Positions 1 to 5,612 of a stretch of DNA of 5,612 bases are shown here, piece by piece. Source of the DNA: Treponema sp. (GTDB lineage: Bacteria; Spirochaetota; Spirochaetia; Treponematales; Breznakiellaceae); NCBI GenBank assembly GCA_031267115.1, contig JAIRZS010000244.1:1-5612 (forward strand). Direction: 5' to 3'. Position numbers and translations under genes: made by a program. The first letter of the stretch is position 1. Every line of letters begins with the position of its first letter. The notes beneath the pieces were generated by a model. That model did not search any database and was not told the DNA's origin. It worked only from the letters and a program-made list of their open reading frames with translations.

Positions 1-46
1 ATTCCTGGCTGGAATATTAAATTGCCGGAGACCGGCGAAATAACCA

Positions 47-77
47 TTGACAGAAACCGCGTTTGGGGGGAAACTAT
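47..77 (+). promoter_or_regulatory. Possible sigma-70-type promoter for the operon
   Basis: A perfect -35 hexamer TTGACA lies at 47-52. The best -10 partner is AACTAT at 72-77, which matches the consensus at only three of six positions (including the important second A and last T) with a long 19-base spacer. Transcription would start near 84, leaving a leader of about 40 bases before the lipoprotein start. An AT-rich stretch at 11-24 lies upstream and could act as an UP element. The weak -10 and long spacer make this a candidate only. Confidence 0.25.
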
Positions 78-110
78 CACCCATGGCTGTTTTGTGCGGC
101 CAAAATTTCC

Positions 111-117
111 AAGGAGG
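111..117 (+). promoter_or_regulatory. Strong ribosome binding site for the lipoprotein gene
   Basis: AAGGAGG sits five bases before ATG at 123. It decides the start: the same frame is open back to a TTG at 63, but that codon has no comparable site, and the extra 20 residues would sit in front of an otherwise classic lipoprotein signal peptide. Confidence 0.85.
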
Positions 118-122
118 AACAA

Positions 123-1382
123 ATGAAAAAGTTAGGTTTACTTGCTTTGACGGCGCTGCTTTTCGGCGCTCTGATTCTTGCCGGGTGTTCCAGGCAGCAG
201 GCCGGCGCGGCCGCGCCTCAAACCGCGGCGCAGCCTGCAGTGGCGCAGGCCGCCTACCATATCGGTGTGGTAACCGGGACGGTGTCCCAGTCCGAGGACG
301 ATTTGCGGGGCGCGGAGGAACTGATCAGGCGTTATGGCAGGGTTTCCGAGGGCGGCATGATCCAGCATGTTACGTATCCGGACAACTTTATGGATCAGCA
401 GGAGGTAACGATTAACCAGATTACCACTCTGGCCGACGACCCTTTGATGAGGGCGATTATCGTGAACCAGGGCATTCCCGGTACTGCCGAGGCTTTCAGG
501 CGGGTCCGGGAGAGAAGGTCCGACGTTCTCCTGTTCGCGGGGGAATCCCACGAGGACCCGCTGGTAATCCAGGAGTCGGCGAACCTGGCGGTCAGCGCGG
601 ACTTTATTTCGCGGGGCTATACGATTATCTGGGCGGCGAAGCAGCTTGGCGCGGATACCTTTGTCCATATTTCCTTTCCCCGGCATATGTCCTACGAAAC
701 CCTGGGCCTCCGCCGGCAGATATTCGAGGAAGCCTGCAATGACCTGGGCCTTAAATTTGTGTTTGTTACCGCGCCCGATCCTACTTCCGATGTGGGGGTT
801 GCCGGCGCCCAGCAGTACATCCTGGAACAGACCCCCCAGTGGATAAATACCTACGGGGCGAATTCGGTTTTCTTCTGCACCAACGACGCCCATACCGAGC
901 CGCTTCTTAAGCAGCTTCTGGTCTACGGCGGGATGTTTGTGGAAGCGGACCTTCCCTCTCCGCTGATGGGCTACCCAGGCGCGCTGGGGATCGATCTTAC
1001 CGCCGAAGCCGGGGACTTCCCGGCGATCCTCAAGAAGGTTGAGGAAGCGGTAATTGCCCAGGGCGGTTCCGGGAAATTCGGTACCTGGGCCTTTTCCTAC
1101 GGCTTTACGGTCAGCGCCGGCCTTGGGGAATTTGCCAAACGGATAATTGACGGCCAGGCCCAGATAGACAACATGAACGACCTCTACTCGGCTCTGGGCG
1201 AATTTACCCCCGGCGCAAGGTGGAACGGCGGCTATTATGTGGACGCCAATACCGGCGTGCGGGCGCGGAACCAGATTCTGATCTACATGGATACCTACGT
1301 CATGGGCCGGGGCTATCTGCCCACCACCGAACAGACGGTTCCCGAGAAGTACTACAACATTAAATTCCAGGGCGGGAACTAA
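123..1382 (+). CDS. DUF3798-type substrate-binding lipoprotein of an ABC importer
   Basis: A protein of 419 residues, likely the extracytoplasmic ligand-binding component of the importer encoded downstream. Residues 1-21 form a lipoprotein signal peptide: two lysines, a hydrophobic core and the lipobox L19-A20-G21 before Cys22, the predicted lipidated residue. A flexible Ala/Gln/Pro-rich tether follows (about 23-44). The folded domain begins at Y45 with an IGVVTGTV strand and then SQSEDDLRGAEELI, which I recognise as the DUF3798 pattern, a family resembling type I periplasmic binding proteins. The alternation of hydrophobic strands and helices (for example AIIVNQGIPGTAEAF at 111-125 and SVFFCTNDAHTEPLL at 248-262) fits that two-lobed fold. 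The start at 123 is set by the AAGGAGG site and the signal peptide. It is first in the operon, as expected for the most abundant subunit. The ligand is unknown. The downstream transporter resembles those for simple sugars or nucleosides, but that does not settle it. Family assignment is from memory of the motif. Confidence 0.88.
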   Translation: MKKLGLLALTALLFGALILAGCSRQQAGAAAPQTAAQPAVAQAAYHIGVVTGTVSQSEDDLRGAEELIRRYGRVSEGGMIQHVTYPDNFMDQQEVTINQITTLADDPLMRAIIVNQGIPGTAEAFRRVRERRSDVLLFAGESHEDPLVIQESANLAVSADFISRGYTIIWAAKQLGADTFVHISFPRHMSYETLGLRRQIFEEACNDLGLKFVFVTAPDPTSDVGVAGAQQYILEQTPQWINTYGANSVFFCTNDAHTEPLLKQLLVYGGMFVEADLPSPLMGYPGALGIDLTAEAGDFPAILKKVEEAVIAQGGSGKFGTWAFSYGFTVSAGLGEFAKRIIDGQAQIDNMNDLYSALGEFTPGARWNGGYYVDANTGVRARNQILIYMDTYVMGRGYLPTTEQTVPEKYYNIKFQGGN

Positions 1383-1388
1383 GCCGCC
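1371..1388 (+). promoter_or_regulatory. Small GC hairpin spanning the lipoprotein stop codon
   Basis: GGCGG at 1371-1375 can pair with CCGCC at 1384-1388 around an eight-base loop that contains the TAA stop (1380-1382). The stem ends three bases before the ATPase start at 1392 and includes the only G-rich stretch that might serve as its ribosome binding site. A ribosome finishing the lipoprotein would open it, so it could couple or limit ATPase translation. With only five pairs in GC-rich DNA it may also be chance. No T-run follows, so it is not a terminator. Confidence 0.3.
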
Positions 1389-1391
1389 GCG

Positions 1392-3044
1392 ATGGAACAT
1401 GACGGGCCCCTGCTGCGGCTGGAAAATGTCTCCAAGGACTTTTACGGTACGACGGTTCTATCCGGCGTGAATTTTTCCATTAACCGGGGAGAGATCCTCG
1501 GTTTGGTGGGGGAAAACGGCGCGGGGAAGACTACCCTGATGCATATCCTCTTTGGGATGCCGGTAATCGCCGACACCGGGGGATACGGGGGGCGGATCTA
1601 CCTGGACGGGAATCTTACTGCCTTTAAAAGCCCTTTCGACGCCCTTGACGCGGGGATCGGCATGGTCCATCAGGAATTTTCCCTTATACCGGGCTTTACC
1701 GCCTGCGAAAACATCCTGCTTAACCGGGAACCGCTCCGCCATAACTTTGTGGCGGAGGTATTCGGGGACCGGCTTTCAACTCTGCGCCGGGACCGGATGA
1801 ACAGGCGGGCGGCCCAGGCTATCGGCAAGCTGGGGGTAAAGATAGACCCCGGCACCCCGGCCTCGGAAATGCCGGTGGGCCACAAGCAGTTTACCGAAAT
1901 CGCCCGCGAAATAGACCGGGACGGGGTAAAGCTCCTCGTGCTGGACGAGCCGACGGCGGTACTCACCGAAAGCGAGGCTGAGATTCTCCTGGGCGCGATC
2001 AAAGCCCTTGCCGGGGAAGGGATCGCCGTTATTTTTATATCCCACCGGCTCCGGGAAGTTATCGAAATTTCCCACCGCGTGGTTGTCCTGCGGGACGGCA
2101 GCATGATCAAAGACGTGCCTAACCGGGATATTACCGTGCCGGAAATCGCGTTCTGGATGGTAGGCCGCGACATGGGCGCCGCGGGAGAGGGCAGGGGGGA
2201 AAAGCCGCCGCCCGAAGGCCGGGATGCGGACGCCCCGATCGCCCCGCCGGAAACCGGGTCCCGGGAAGCCCTGCGGGTTGAAAAACTCTGGGTGGATATG
2301 CCCGGCGAAACAGTCCGGGATGTTTCTTTTACGGTTAAGCGGGGCGAGATTTTCGGGATAGGCGGGCTGGCGGGCCAGGGCAAGCTGGGCATTCCCAACG
2401 GTATTATGGGGCTTTACGCCGCCGGGGGCCGGGTATTCCTTGAAGGGAAGGCGGTAAGCATGGGGGACCCCCGCGCGGCTCTGGACGCGGGGATGGCCTT
2501 TGTGTCGGAGGACCGCCGGGGGGTGGGCCTCCTTCTGGACGAAAGCCTTGACTGGAACATTGCCTTTGGGGCCATGCAGACTAGGGGCGCCTACCTTCAA
2601 TCCTGGCTGGGCGGGATCTTCAAGCTCCGGGATGAAAAGGCAATGCGGCGTCTCGCGGAAGAGTACATCAAAAAGCTTGAAATAAAATGCACCGGCCCCA
2701 AACAGCCCGCCAAGGAGCTTTCCGGGGGGAATCAGCAGAAAGTATGCCTGTCCAAGGCCTTCGCCCTGGACCCCGGGATACTATTTGTCTCGGAGCCGAC
2801 CCGCGGCATTGACGTGGGGGCCAAGAAGATCGTCCTTGACACCCTGCGGGGCTACAACCGGGAAAGGGGGACCACCATCGTAATGGTTTCCAGCGAGCTT
2901 GAGGAACTCCGTTCTATCTGCGGCCGTATCGCCATTGTCGCCGAGGGGCGCGTTGCCGGAATCCTCCGCCCGGATTCGCCCGCCGCGGAATTCGGGCTTC
3001 TTATGTCGGGCATTTCCGAACAAGACAGGCGGGAGGAAGCATGA
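1392..3044 (+). CDS. Two-domain sugar-type ABC transporter ATPase
   Basis: A protein of 550 residues with two fused nucleotide-binding domains, as in RbsA/MglA of CUT2 importers (about 500 residues). It sits on the cytoplasmic face and powers the two permeases encoded next. Domain 1 has Walker A G40-ENGAGKT-T48, Q-loop Gln94, a degenerate signature MPVGHKQ (160-166), Walker B LLVLDE (181-186) and H-loop His218. A Gly/Pro/charge-rich linker (about 262-292) leads to domain 2, whose Walker A is degenerate (GLAGQGKL, 325-332, Leu in place of Ser/Thr). Its signature LSGGNQQK (443-450) is intact. Its Walker B reads ILFVSEP, with Ser467 where Asp is expected, and the H-loop His is replaced by Ser. 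A degenerate second domain is usual in this family, but Ser at the Walker B Asp is notable. The ATG at 1392 follows the lipoprotein stop by 9 bases without a good Shine-Dalgarno, and no better start exists before the first conserved strand. Its end overlaps the next gene by four bases. Substrate is not deducible from this subunit. Confidence 0.93.
   Translation: MEHDGPLLRLENVSKDFYGTTVLSGVNFSINRGEILGLVGENGAGKTTLMHILFGMPVIADTGGYGGRIYLDGNLTAFKSPFDALDAGIGMVHQEFSLIPGFTACENILLNREPLRHNFVAEVFGDRLSTLRRDRMNRRAAQAIGKLGVKIDPGTPASEMPVGHKQFTEIAREIDRDGVKLLVLDEPTAVLTESEAEILLGAIKALAGEGIAVIFISHRLREVIEISHRVVVLRDGSMIKDVPNRDITVPEIAFWMVGRDMGAAGEGRGEKPPPEGRDADAPIAPPETGSREALRVEKLWVDMPGETVRDVSFTVKRGEIFGIGGLAGQGKLGIPNGIMGLYAAGGRVFLEGKAVSMGDPRAALDAGMAFVSEDRRGVGLLLDESLDWNIAFGAMQTRGAYLQSWLGGIFKLRDEKAMRRLAEEYIKKLEIKCTGPKQPAKELSGGNQQKVCLSKAFALDPGILFVSEPTRGIDVGAKKIVLDTLRGYNRERGTTIVMVSSELEELRSICGRIAIVAEGRVAGILRPDSPAAEFGLLMSGISEQDRREEA
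3031..3037 (+). promoter_or_regulatory. Ribosome binding site for the first permease, inside the ATPase gene
   Basis: GGGAGGA lies within the last ATPase codons, three bases before the ATG at 3041. Together with the ATGA overlap it supports that start and suggests re-initiation by ribosomes finishing the ATPase. Confidence 0.7.
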
Positions 3045-4126
3045 GCGGGGAAATCAGAGACCCTGAAAAGAACAGCCAGGATACCGGCCGCCTTAAAGAA
3101 TTTATTACCGACTTTGGGTGGCCCCGGCTTATTATCTTTTTCTTTGTAATACTCCTCTTTATTGCCGCCCCCTTCGTCAAGGTCCGGGTTGACAGTTCCC
3201 TTATGAATGTTTTTGTCCGTTTCGGGCAGAACGGGGTAATGGTCCTGGCTTTAGTCCCCATGATGCAGGCCGGCGCCGGCCTTAACTTCGGCCTTCCCGT
3301 GGGGATAGTGGCGGGCCTGCTTGGCTCGACCCTGGCAATGCAGTTCGGCCTTGCCGGGGCCGCCGGCTTTTTCGGCGCGGTGCTTTTGAGCCTTCCCTTC
3401 GCCCTTGTTTTCGGCTGGCTTTACGGCCTCCTCCTCAACAAGGTAAAGGGCGAGGAAATGACCATTGCCATGTACGTGGGCTTTTCTATCGTCACCTTTA
3501 TGGCCATCATGTGGCTGGTCCTTCCGTACACCAACCCCACCATGGTCTGGGGCTATACCGGCCAGGGGCTGAGGACGACTATCACGCTGGACGGTTACTG
3601 GGCCAGGTTTTTGAACAATTTCCTCGCCGTCAAAATAGGGCCGTATTTTGAATTCCCTACCGGGACCGTCCTTTTCTTCGCGTTTATGGCCTTTATCATG
3701 TGGCTTTTTATGAGAAGCCGTACCGGGACGGCCCTTACCGCGGTGGGATCCAACCCCGATTTTGCCCGCGCCGGCGGGGTTTCCGCGGACAGGATGCGCC
3801 TTATCAGCGTGATCGTGTCTACCGTGTACGGCGCGGTGGGCATACTCATGTACCAGCAGAGTTTCGGCTTTATCCAGGTCTACCAGGCCCCCATATATAT
3901 GGCTTTCCCTGCGGTTGCGGCAATACTCCTGGGGGGCGCTTCGGTCAACAAGGCTTCGATACTCAACGTAATCGTGGGGACTTTCCTTTTCCAGAGCATC
4001 CTCGCCATGACTCCGTCGGTAATCAACAGCATCCTGAAAACCGATATGTCCGAGGTAATCCGCATACTTATCTCCAACGGGATGATCATCTACGCCCTGA
4101 CCCGGAAAACGAAGGTGAGCAAATGA
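3041..4126 (+). CDS. ABC transporter permease 1 (BPD_transp_2 / RbsC-like)
   Basis: A 361-residue integral membrane protein, one half of the predicted channel. A cytoplasmic, charged N-terminus of about 27 residues is followed by hydrophobic segments near 28-44, 63-78, 82-103, 106-132, 142-161, 207-224, 253-271, 287-300, 306-325 and 340-354. Family marks of RbsC/LivH-type permeases are clear: a cytoplasmic loop RSRTGTALTAVGSNPDFARA (225-244) followed by GGV, which in this family contacts the ATPase, and the later AAILLGGASVNKA (293-305). The segment GAGLNFG (78-84) takes the place where RbsC has GIDLSVG. It overlaps the ATPase stop by ATGA (3041-3044) and its own stop overlaps permease 2 by ATGA. 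It is a paralogue of permease 2, sharing several motifs, so the two probably form a heterodimer. Substrate unknown. Confidence 0.92.
   Translation: MSGEIRDPEKNSQDTGRLKEFITDFGWPRLIIFFFVILLFIAAPFVKVRVDSSLMNVFVRFGQNGVMVLALVPMMQAGAGLNFGLPVGIVAGLLGSTLAMQFGLAGAAGFFGAVLLSLPFALVFGWLYGLLLNKVKGEEMTIAMYVGFSIVTFMAIMWLVLPYTNPTMVWGYTGQGLRTTITLDGYWARFLNNFLAVKIGPYFEFPTGTVLFFAFMAFIMWLFMRSRTGTALTAVGSNPDFARAGGVSADRMRLISVIVSTVYGAVGILMYQQSFGFIQVYQAPIYMAFPAVAAILLGGASVNKASILNVIVGTFLFQSILAMTPSVINSILKTDMSEVIRILISNGMIIYALTRKTKVSK
4112..4118 (+). promoter_or_regulatory. Ribosome binding site deciding the start of permease 2
   Basis: AAGGTGA lies four bases before ATG at 4123. The same frame is open much further upstream (to 3700), but that stretch overlaps permease 1 and encodes a Gly/Arg/Pro-rich peptide with no membrane character. 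The site, the ATGA overlap and the hydrophobic segment that follows all favour 4123. Confidence 0.75.
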
Positions 4127-5232
4127 AACGTTTCAACCCCTGGAATTTTTTGGCGGACAACGCGGTAGTCTTTATTTTTCTGGTAATAAGCATCGCGGCA
4201 ACGCCTATTTCCGGATTGTCCCCTGTTTCCATTGCCCAGGAGATCTTTACCCGCATCGGCAGGAACTGCTTTCTGGTGTTCAGCCTGATCCTCCCCATTA
4301 TGGCGGGGATGGGCATCAATTTCGGCATGGTCCTGGGGGCCATGGCCGGGCAGATTGGCCTGATTTTCGCGGTTGACTGGAACATCGTGGGTGTTTCCGG
4401 CCTCGTTTTCGCCTCGCTCATCGCCGTCCCCATTGCCGCGCTGCTCGGCTGGGCCGCCGGGGAGATCCTCAACCGCGCCCGGGGCCGGGAAATGGTTACC
4501 GGCTATATACTCGGCTTTTTTATGGACGGCTTCTACCAGTTCGTGGTTCTCTACCTTATGGGATCGGTAATCCCTGTCCATTCCCTCAGCATCACCCTCT
4601 CGCGCGGCTACGGGATACGGAACACACTCAACCTTGATTCGGTGCGGCAGTCCCTTGACCGCCTCCTGCCCCTGCGCCTGAACCTGTCTTCGGGGATACT
4701 TATCCTTCCTGTCGCCAACTACCTGATAATAGGGGTGCTCTGCCTCTTTATCATCTGGTTCAGGCGGACCAAGCTCGGCCAGGACATGAGGGCCGTAGGG
4801 CAGGACCAGGGAGTGGCCCATGCGGCGGGGATACCTGTTGACAGGACCCGGATCGTCGCCATCGTCATCTCCACCGTCCTTGCCAGCCTGGGCCAGCTTA
4901 TCTTCCTGCAAAACATGGGAAACATGGCGACTTACAACGCCCACAAACAGACAGGCTTCTTCGCCGCCGCGGCGATCCTGGTCGGGGGCGCGTCGGTGAG
5001 CAAGGCGACCATCCCCAATGTGTTCATCGGGACCGTGCTGCTCCATCTGATGTACATAGTCGTCCCGCGCGCGGGGACCAACCTCTTCGGTTCGGCGATG
5101 ATAGGCGAGTATTTTCGCGACGCGTTCAGCTACGGGGTTATCGCCCTGGCCCTGGTTATCCACGCCTGGCGCAAGCGGGCCAACGCCGAGCTCGCCCGCT
5201 CCAGCCTGCGGGGCGGAACGGAGAAAGCATGA
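4123..5232 (+). CDS. ABC transporter permease 2 (BPD_transp_2 / RbsC-like)
   Basis: A 369-residue membrane protein, the partner of permease 1. Hydrophobic segments lie near 12-30, 48-62, 65-84, 88-112, 125-147, 190-212, 242-262, 278-290, 297-315 and 333-347. Shared marks with permease 1 are GMGINFG (62-68), a cytoplasmic LNRARGREM loop (116-124), the RTKLGQDMRAVG...AAGI loop (215-237) thought to contact the ATPase, and AAILVGGASVSKA (283-295) followed by a conserved Asn-Val and Gly-Thr pair. In the cytoplasmic loop the AVGxNP seen in permease 1 is AVGQDQ here. A longer extracytoplasmic stretch (about 148-189) with several charged residues separates the middle segments. The C-terminal tail is basic and cytoplasmic. 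The start at 4123 is chosen over a far upstream in-frame codon because of the AAGGTGA site and the overlap with the permease 1 stop. The gene ends in an ATGA overlap with the following gene. Confidence 0.92.
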   Translation: MKRFNPWNFLADNAVVFIFLVISIAATPISGLSPVSIAQEIFTRIGRNCFLVFSLILPIMAGMGINFGMVLGAMAGQIGLIFAVDWNIVGVSGLVFASLIAVPIAALLGWAAGEILNRARGREMVTGYILGFFMDGFYQFVVLYLMGSVIPVHSLSITLSRGYGIRNTLNLDSVRQSLDRLLPLRLNLSSGILILPVANYLIIGVLCLFIIWFRRTKLGQDMRAVGQDQGVAHAAGIPVDRTRIVAIVISTVLASLGQLIFLQNMGNMATYNAHKQTGFFAAAAILVGGASVSKATIPNVFIGTVLLHLMYIVVPRAGTNLFGSAMIGEYFRDAFSYGVIALALVIHAWRKRANAELARSSLRGGTEKA

Positions 5233-5612
5233 CGCAGAAACGCCGCAGAATCTGCATCCGCGCCGCCCTTGTCCTGCTCTGGATAGGGCTTGGGGTCCTG
5301 CTCTTTACCGTTTACCGGGGCCATACCCTGCTCGTTGACAACCGTAACACGGACGAGGGCCTGCGGGCGCCGGACCTTGTTACCGTTTCGGTAAACGGGG
5401 GCAAGAGCCTGGAATTTTTCCGGGGGGACCGGGACCGCTTTGCCGTTACCGGCGCCCGTCACCGGATAAAGGTCGAGTTCGGCGGCGGCGCTCCGCCCTT
5501 TGAGCGGGAATTCACCCTGTCCATCCGGGACGACATGTACCTGCTTTCCGTGCCGAAGATGCTGGGCGGCCTCTCCTTTATCGAAGTTTTCCGCACCGCC
5601 CCCGAATCCCGC
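5229..5612 (+). CDS. DUF6672-like membrane-anchored protein, 3' end outside window
   Basis: The first 128 codons of a gene that runs off the window. ATG at 5229 overlaps the permease 2 stop by ATGA, with GGAGAAA at 5220-5226 as a moderate ribosome binding site. The N-terminus is basic (KRRR at 4-7, R11), then one hydrophobic segment (about 12-28), then a soluble region predicted outside the cytoplasm. This is a signal-anchor layout with no lipobox, although Cys9 precedes the segment. The exported part has LLVDNR (34-39), FFRGDRDRFAVTG (63-75) and LLSVPKMLGG (105-114) and alternates in a beta-strand-like way. I associate this pattern with the uncharacterised DUF6672 family of treponemes. That name is from memory and moderately certain. 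The fused operon position suggests an accessory role in the importer, for example at the membrane beside the permeases, but this is inference. Confidence 0.8.
   Translation, partial: MTQKRRRICIRAALVLLWIGLGVLLFTVYRGHTLLVDNRNTDEGLRAPDLVTVSVNGGKSLEFFRGDRDRFAVTGARHRIKVEFGGGAPPFEREFTLSIRDDMYLLSVPKMLGGLSFIEVFRTAPESR

Larger units (their letters stand above)
1..122. other. Upstream region without an established gene
   Basis: This leader is more AT-rich than the rest of the window, notably around 11-24, which fits an intergenic or promoter stretch. It contains a perfect TTGACA at 47-52, a 5-bp GC hairpin (24-28 with 32-36, three-base loop, no T-run after it) and the Shine-Dalgarno of the first gene. 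Two forward frames close early (TAA at 18-20 and TAA at 39-41). The third is open from base 1 to a TGA at 124-126, so it could be the last 41 codons of an upstream gene overlapping the lipoprotein start. I do not recognise that peptide, and its third-position GC is lower than in the genes downstream, so I do not call it. Confidence 0.5.

Noticed and set aside
24..36. Perfect inverted repeat GCCGGAGACCGGC as a terminator of an upstream gene.
   Set aside because: The stem has only five pairs and no T-run follows on the plus strand; on the minus strand there is only a short mixed AT stretch.
90..105. TTTTG/CAAAA inverted repeat just before the lipoprotein ribosome site, as a possible riboswitch or operator.
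   Set aside because: Only five mostly AT pairs, no extension on either side and no recognisable riboswitch core in a leader this short.
63..122. TTG start 20 codons before the lipoprotein ATG.
   Set aside because: There is no suitable ribosome site near it, and it would bury the signal peptide; AAGGAGG before 123 fits far better.
138..1400. Antisense frame open for about 420 codons across the lipoprotein gene, and similar long antisense frames across the ATPase (1776-2600) and permease 2 (4090-5163).
   Set aside because: These mirror genes with strong signal peptide, motif or membrane evidence. Long antisense openness is expected from the GC-rich third positions, and their products are Arg/Gly/Pro-rich with no recognisable domain.
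3267..3282. Perfect 16-base palindrome AGGCCGGCGCCGGCCT inside permease 1.
   Set aside because: It encodes the conserved Gln-Ala-Gly-Ala-Gly segment also present in similar form in permease 2, so GC-rich codon choice explains it; no second copy was seen in the window.
3700..4122. Upstream in-frame extension of permease 2.
   Set aside because: It overlaps permease 1 completely, encodes a non-membrane Gly/Arg-rich peptide, and a good ribosome binding site and overlap support the start at 4123.

Overview
The window carries one plus-strand operon for an ABC importer of unknown substrate. The order is a DUF3798-type substrate-binding lipoprotein (123-1382), a two-domain sugar-type ATPase (1392-3044), two related membrane permeases (3041-4126 and 4123-5232), and the start of a membrane-anchored DUF6672-like protein (5229 to the window end). 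The DNA is GC-rich with many CGG, GGG and GCC codons. The lipoprotein, both permeases and the small last gene most resemble proteins I know from treponeme-type spirochaetes, particularly gut lineages. I therefore infer a host-associated spirochaete (Treponema/Breznakiella group), but no marker gene is present to prove it.

Layout: bases 1-122 hold no gene I can establish. There is a perfect TTGACA with a poor -10 partner, a short GC hairpin without a T-run, and a strong Shine-Dalgarno at 111-117 that fixes the first start. A reading frame open from base 1 stops at 126, overlapping the lipoprotein start by ATGA, so the end of an upstream gene cannot be excluded. The lipoprotein and ATPase genes are separated by 9 bases with no good Shine-Dalgarno but a small GC-only hairpin around the stop codon. 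The three later junctions all overlap by four bases (ATGA), which points to tight translational coupling.

How the parts work together (family knowledge plus inference): the lipoprotein captures a ligand outside the cytoplasmic membrane and delivers it to a heterodimeric channel made of the two permeases. A single polypeptide with two nucleotide-binding domains powers transport. The last gene product, with one N-terminal membrane anchor and an extracytoplasmic domain, is probably an accessory of this importer.

The most interesting points are the unusual binding protein combined with CUT2-like machinery, an ATPase in which one of the two composite ATP sites looks degenerate on both faces (including Ser for the Walker B Asp), and the uncharacterised accessory gene fused into the operon by overlap. 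No RNA gene, insertion sequence, CRISPR array or convincing terminator was seen.
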